A DNA stretch of 64,000 bases from positions 32,367-96,366 of the forward strand of contig URCA01000011.1 of the NCBI GenBank assembly GCA_900546265.1. Direction: 5' to 3'. The position numbers and the translations under genes were made by a program. Each line of letters starts with the position of its first letter. Position 1 is the first letter of the stretch. The stretch comes from an uncultured Oscillospiraceae bacterium. GTDB taxonomy: Bacteria; Bacillota; Clostridia; Oscillospirales; Acutalibacteraceae. Below the pieces are notes generated by a model, which saw nothing but the letters and a program-made list of their open reading frames with translations, did not search any database and was not told the DNA's origin. This document shows positions 60,466 through 64,000 of this stretch, piece by piece.

Positions 60466-61335
60466 ATGACAGACCAACCGTATCTGAATTTAGGACGTCC
60501 GCTGGGCTCCTGGGTCTGGAATGTTTCCTATTATGTGGTCAATCCCGACGAGCTGTTCCGGTTCTGCCGGAAAAACCACGTGACCGAGCTGTATTTTTCC
60601 ATCAACCGGGACGTAACCGACGCCCGGTACGCGGATCTTATCCGGCACTGCGCCGCGTATGGCATCCGTGCCGCTGCTCTGTCGGGCGATCCGGTCTGGA
60701 TTATGCCGGATAAACGGCGGCCGTATCAGGAGTACCTGGAGCGGGTGGACGCCATCAATGCTCTGTGCGGAGACGGCCCTCAGTTTTACTCTCTCCATCT
60801 GGACGTGGAGCCCCACGTACTGCCGGAGGTCAAGCGGGACGGCATGGAAGGCTACATACCCCGCTTTGTGGAGCTTATCCGGGACGCCAGGGCGCAGGCG
60901 GATAAGCGCGGCTTGCAGCTGGAATGGGATATTCCCGCCTGGTTCGGCAAATTCCATGACGCAGAAAACGATTGCTCTCTGACCGAAACCATTTTCCGTT
61001 ACTGCGAAGCAGTGGGGATCATGGCGTACAGCGACACGGCCGAGGGGCAGTACCGTGTGGTGATGCCCAATGTGGAAATCGCCAAGAAGACTGGCAAGCA
61101 TCTGATGATCGGCTGCGAGACCATGGATCTGGACGAGGCGCGCCGGGAGGACGGCAACTGCGCGATTTCCTATTTTGAGGAAGGCAAAATCTACATGTAC
61201 AAGTGCTTGCAGACCATTATGCGGGACGTGGCGGAAACCTATGATGCGTTCGGCTTCGCCATCCATGATGTGAAGCGCTGGATCGCCCTGCAGCCCCACG
61301 TACTCCCGAAATACGCGGAGGTGTATGGCAAATGA
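60466..61335 (+). CDS. Cytosolic member of the unrecognised TIM-barrel family, copy 4
   Basis: A 289-residue protein with no signal peptide or linker, unlike the three lipoprotein copies at 35521-39167. The eight strand-like segments are recognisable: GSWVWNVS, ELYFSIN, RAAALSGD, FYSLHLDVEPH, QLEWDIPAW, VGIMAYSDTA, LMIGCET and FGFAIHDVKRW. The conserved acids are Glu 115 and Glu 218. Its stop overlaps the start of the GH94 gene (ATGA), so the two proteins are made together and probably act on the same imported oligosaccharide. The ATG at 60466 is preferred to the GTG at 60454, which abuts AAAGG. Confidence 0.8.
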   Translation: MTDQPYLNLGRPLGSWVWNVSYYVVNPDELFRFCRKNHVTELYFSINRDVTDARYADLIRHCAAYGIRAAALSGDPVWIMPDKRRPYQEYLERVDAINALCGDGPQFYSLHLDVEPHVLPEVKRDGMEGYIPRFVELIRDARAQADKRGLQLEWDIPAWFGKFHDAENDCSLTETIFRYCEAVGIMAYSDTAEGQYRVVMPNVEIAKKTGKHLMIGCETMDLDEARREDGNCAISYFEEGKIYMYKCLQTIMRDVAETYDAFGFAIHDVKRWIALQPHVLPKYAEVYGK

Positions 61336-63923
61336 ACGCATTAAAAAACGCCGCTCGGCTGGCGGCTATGGCCGCGAGTGCATCGGCGGGAGAATTGGAC
61401 GCCGCCGCCCTGCCCGGGCGGGCCTGGTTCGCCGGAGACAAGGAGATCTTTACCCGTCCGCGGGACGACGGGGACTGCCGGTATCCTTATGGCAGCGACG
61501 GCTTCAATTTCTGGGCGTACACCTCCGGGTATATGCACAGCAACGAGGGCATTTTCTCCCCTTTTCTGCGCAGCGCCGAGGGGCAGGAGCCCAAGCTGTG
61601 CTGGTTTGCGGGCTTCCCGACCGAGGCGGGCAATAAAATTGTCCCTCTGCTGGCGGTGCCGGAAACGGAGGACGACGCGGTGCGGTATACCGTGTTCAAC
61701 AAATCCTTTGTGACTTATATGTGCGAGGCCGAGGGACTGCGCTTGAGCGTGCGCGTGTATGTGACCGGTGACCGAACCACTCGTTTCACGCTGGGGGTAG
61801 AAAATTTAACTGAAAAAGAAATCGATTTCTTTATTTCCTCCTACTGCAACCCATTTTTGCTGCACGATGTGTTTGAAAACGGGGAAAACCGTTGGTTCCG
61901 CGAGGTGAGCGTGGCGGCGGGCGAGAACCTGCCTGATTTCGTGGTGCGGTGCAACGAGAGCATCAGCCGCACCCGGCAGGTTTCCAACTACGGCGTGCTG
62001 ACCCGGACGCTGACCCTGAACGGCGGCGCGGCGCTGAAGGGGCATGAGGAGACCACCTCCCGGGCCGCTTATGTGGGCGGCGCCCGTTCGAGCCTGCATC
62101 ATCCCCGGGGCGTGCTGGCCGGCACCTTCGGTGAGGCGCCGACGGTCACCACCTTCACCGAGGTGGGGATCTGCGGGGACATCCTGCGCCTGACCATGCC
62201 GGCCGGGGCCTCCCTTCGGGTGGACAGCGCCTTCGCTTACCGCGTCCACTGTGAGAATGGCGGAGCGGTGGAAGAGCTGCGGGCCCTGCGGCCCGATCCC
62301 GCCGCTTTCGACGCGGATTTGGCCGCTCTGATACAGGCCGAGGAGGCCAAGAGCGGCGGTTTGACCATGACCTTCGAGGACGGGAAGGAAGACAGCCTGT
62401 CCGCCGAAGTGATGAACGCGTTTGTCGAACAGCTCAAGAAGCAGGTGGAGTTTTGCGCCACCATCAAGGGCTATATCCAGCTCAGCGCCGGATCGCTCAT
62501 CGGCATCCGGGACGTGTTCCAGGCGCTGGAGGGCTATATGATTTGGCAGCCCGAGGCGGCCCGCGCCAAGATGCTTGAAGCGCTCAGCTTCACCGATCCC
62601 TCCGGGCGGTGCCCTCGCCAATACGCGCTGCCGGTGCGGGAGGGCGCGGCACCCGCCATGGATCTGCGCCCCTTCATCGATCAGGGTGTGTGGGTGATTT
62701 CCACCATCGTGACTTATCTCAAGCTGACCGGGGACTTCGGCTTCTTGGGCGAGGTCTGCGGGTACTATGAAATCGTGGACGAAAAAAAGCGGCTGGTCAA
62801 AAAGAGCGAGGAGCAGGATACGGTTCTCGATCACATGCTGCGGATCATGAACTGGCTGTTGGACAAGACCGATCCGCGAACCGGCTGCATCCGGGTGCTG
62901 TTCGGCGATTGGAACGACGCGCTGGACGGGCTGGGAACCAGCCGGGATCCGGACAAGGAATACGGCAGCGGCGTGTCGGTGATGGCCGCGTCCCAGGTAT
63001 GGCAGAACCTCAACGAGATGATGGCCCTGCTCTCCCTGCTCAACGCGGACAAATACTCGGACACCATCACCGACTATTCCGAAAGGGCCGACCGGCTGGC
63101 CGCCGGGCTGCAGAAATACGGCATCGTGTACAACGACGAGGGACAGGCCCGCATCAGCCACGGCTGGGGCGACGAGTTGTCTTATCACGTGGGCGGCTGG
63201 AACGACCCGGACGGGGTGGCCAGACGCAGCCTGACCTCCAACGCGTTCTGGGTGCTCAGCGGCCTGTACGATCGGGATACCGGTCTGCGCGGCGTTATCG
63301 AGAAGGACATCCTGGCGCTGGATTCCAAATACGGCCTGCGCACCTTCGAGCCTCATTTTGAACCGGACGCCAAGGGCGTGGGACGGATCCCGAAGCTGCC
63401 CGCCGGCACGGCGGAAAACGGCGCGCCGTATATCCACGCGTCGGTGTTCGGCGTGATGGCCCTGTTCCGTATGGGCAGCCCCGAGGCGGCCTGGCAGGAG
63501 CTGATCAAGTCCCTGCCCATGACGCACGACACCATTTCGGTGTCCCCGTACGTCATGCCCAACTCGTACGGCTATAACCCGGAGAAGAATGTGGACGGCC
63601 AGTCCATGATGGACTGGCAGACGGGCAGCTCCAACGTGACCCTCAAGCTGCTTGTCCGGTTTGTGGCGGGCGTCCGCCCCGAATACGACGGCGTGTGGGT
63701 GCAGCCCGCCGCCTACTGCCCCTTCGGAGCTTTCACGGCGGAGGTGCCGGTGAAGGGCGCGGTGGTGCGCATCCGGTACAAGCAGACCGGGGCCGGGAAA
63801 CGTCGGTTTACAGTGGACGGCGAGCCCGCGGAGGGCCGGTATAACGACATCCTGAAGGCACAGCGCCTGTGGATTCCGGCCAACCGCCTCAAGGGAACGA
63901 TCGAGGTCACGGTGGAAGACTGA
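61332..63923 (+). CDS. GH94-family glycoside phosphorylase
   Basis: An 863-residue cytosolic enzyme. The N-terminal beta-sandwich (YGSDGFNFWAYTSGYMHSNE) leads to the (alpha/alpha)6 barrel. The catalytic region reads VLFGDWNDALDG (D526-W-N-D529, general acid), with YIHASVFGVMALF and MPNSYGYNPEKNVDGQS for the phosphate and sugar subsites. Family members cleave beta-linked glucose or N-acetylglucosamine disaccharides with phosphate and yield a sugar-1-phosphate. Cellobiose, laminaribiose or another beta-disaccharide is possible. GGAGGTGT precedes the ATG. The phosphohexomutase gene follows 25 bp later, as expected for use of the product. Confidence 0.88.
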   Translation: MNALKNAARLAAMAASASAGELDAAALPGRAWFAGDKEIFTRPRDDGDCRYPYGSDGFNFWAYTSGYMHSNEGIFSPFLRSAEGQEPKLCWFAGFPTEAGNKIVPLLAVPETEDDAVRYTVFNKSFVTYMCEAEGLRLSVRVYVTGDRTTRFTLGVENLTEKEIDFFISSYCNPFLLHDVFENGENRWFREVSVAAGENLPDFVVRCNESISRTRQVSNYGVLTRTLTLNGGAALKGHEETTSRAAYVGGARSSLHHPRGVLAGTFGEAPTVTTFTEVGICGDILRLTMPAGASLRVDSAFAYRVHCENGGAVEELRALRPDPAAFDADLAALIQAEEAKSGGLTMTFEDGKEDSLSAEVMNAFVEQLKKQVEFCATIKGYIQLSAGSLIGIRDVFQALEGYMIWQPEAARAKMLEALSFTDPSGRCPRQYALPVREGAAPAMDLRPFIDQGVWVISTIVTYLKLTGDFGFLGEVCGYYEIVDEKKRLVKKSEEQDTVLDHMLRIMNWLLDKTDPRTGCIRVLFGDWNDALDGLGTSRDPDKEYGSGVSVMAASQVWQNLNEMMALLSLLNADKYSDTITDYSERADRLAAGLQKYGIVYNDEGQARISHGWGDELSYHVGGWNDPDGVARRSLTSNAFWVLSGLYDRDTGLRGVIEKDILALDSKYGLRTFEPHFEPDAKGVGRIPKLPAGTAENGAPYIHASVFGVMALFRMGSPEAAWQELIKSLPMTHDTISVSPYVMPNSYGYNPEKNVDGQSMMDWQTGSSNVTLKLLVRFVAGVRPEYDGVWVQPAAYCPFGAFTAEVPVKGAVVRIRYKQTGAGKRRFTVDGEPAEGRYNDILKAQRLWIPANRLKGTIEVTVED

Positions 63924-63948
63924 CGACGGCATAGAAAGGAGAAGGCAC

Positions 63949-64000
63949 ATGATAGGATTTGGAACGGGCGGCTGGCGTGCCGTAATCGGGGAAGAGTTCA
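63949..64000 (+). CDS. Phosphoglucomutase/phosphomannomutase, N-terminus only
   Basis: Only 17 codons are inside the window (MIGFGTGGWRAVIGEEF). FGTGGWRA is the characteristic start of alpha-D-phosphohexomutases. AAAGGAG lies 7-8 bp before the ATG. Placed directly after the GH94 gene, it would convert the released sugar-1-phosphate to the 6-phosphate. Confidence 0.8.
   Translation, partial: MIGFGTGGWRAVIGEEF

Overview
The window looks like a chromosomal segment of a strictly anaerobic, fairly GC-rich member of the Bacillota, class Clostridia (probably Oscillospirales/Ruminococcaceae-like). The signs are sigma-A-type promoters of the TTGACA-17-TATAAT kind, strong AGGAGG ribosome binding sites, a zinc-type bS18, a flavodiiron oxygen/NO-scavenging protein, sodium-pump decarboxylase subunits, a GGGtGRT/Fe-S scaffold pair, and many lipoproteins with Thr/Ser-rich linkers. 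No database search was possible, so family names come from reading motifs.

Layout. (1) 1-6932, minus strand: an accessory carbohydrate block with a SurA-like/beta-helix fusion protein, a binding lipoprotein, and a large binding protein fused to carbohydrate-binding domains that runs off the left edge. (2) 7.1-9.3 kb: a decay zone holding a broken surface-protein gene, a fragment of a group II intron reverse transcriptase, and a tyrosine integrase that has lost its N-terminus. (3) 9.3-33.5 kb: a mostly conserved core. It contains GGGtGRT and its NifU-like partner, rpsF-ssb-rpsR, prfB, a two-component system preceded by tandem 109-bp structured repeats, an S26 signal peptidase, archaeal-type phosphoglycerate mutase, oadG-oadB, pcrA, a Cys-rich protein, a flavodiiron protein, MYG1, a tocopherol-cyclase-like protein, a divergent MFS/DeoR pair, an esterase and a phosphodiester glycosidase with a poly-Thr stalk. 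(4) 33.7-39.2 kb: GH20 followed by three tandem lipoproteins of one unrecognised TIM-barrel family. (5) 39.3-64 kb: a LacI regulator, an AraC regulator and a long carbohydrate operon. The operon has two solute-binding proteins, two permease pairs, a beta-propeller/TPR protein, a YIP1-like protein, a DUF5696-like lipoprotein, a GH16-type lipoprotein, two surface proteins built from carbohydrate-binding modules, a cytosolic copy of the TIM-barrel family, a GH94 phosphorylase and the start of a phosphohexomutase.

How it fits together (inference). Surface proteins would bind a glucan-like polymer and the GH16 enzyme would cut it. The two ABC importers, which have no ATPase of their own here, would bring in oligosaccharides. 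The GH94 phosphorylase would release sugar-1-phosphate, and the mutase would feed it to glycolysis. Three palindromes with an AAnCGnTT-type core lie before lacI, before araC and inside the operon, suggesting that the LacI protein controls the locus.

The strongest candidate for something undescribed is the four-member TIM-barrel family at 35521, 36820, 38160 and 60466. All four keep a Glu after strand 4 (DVEPH) and a Glu after strand 7 (G-x-ET), the geometry of a retaining clan-A-type glycosidase, yet they match no family I can name.
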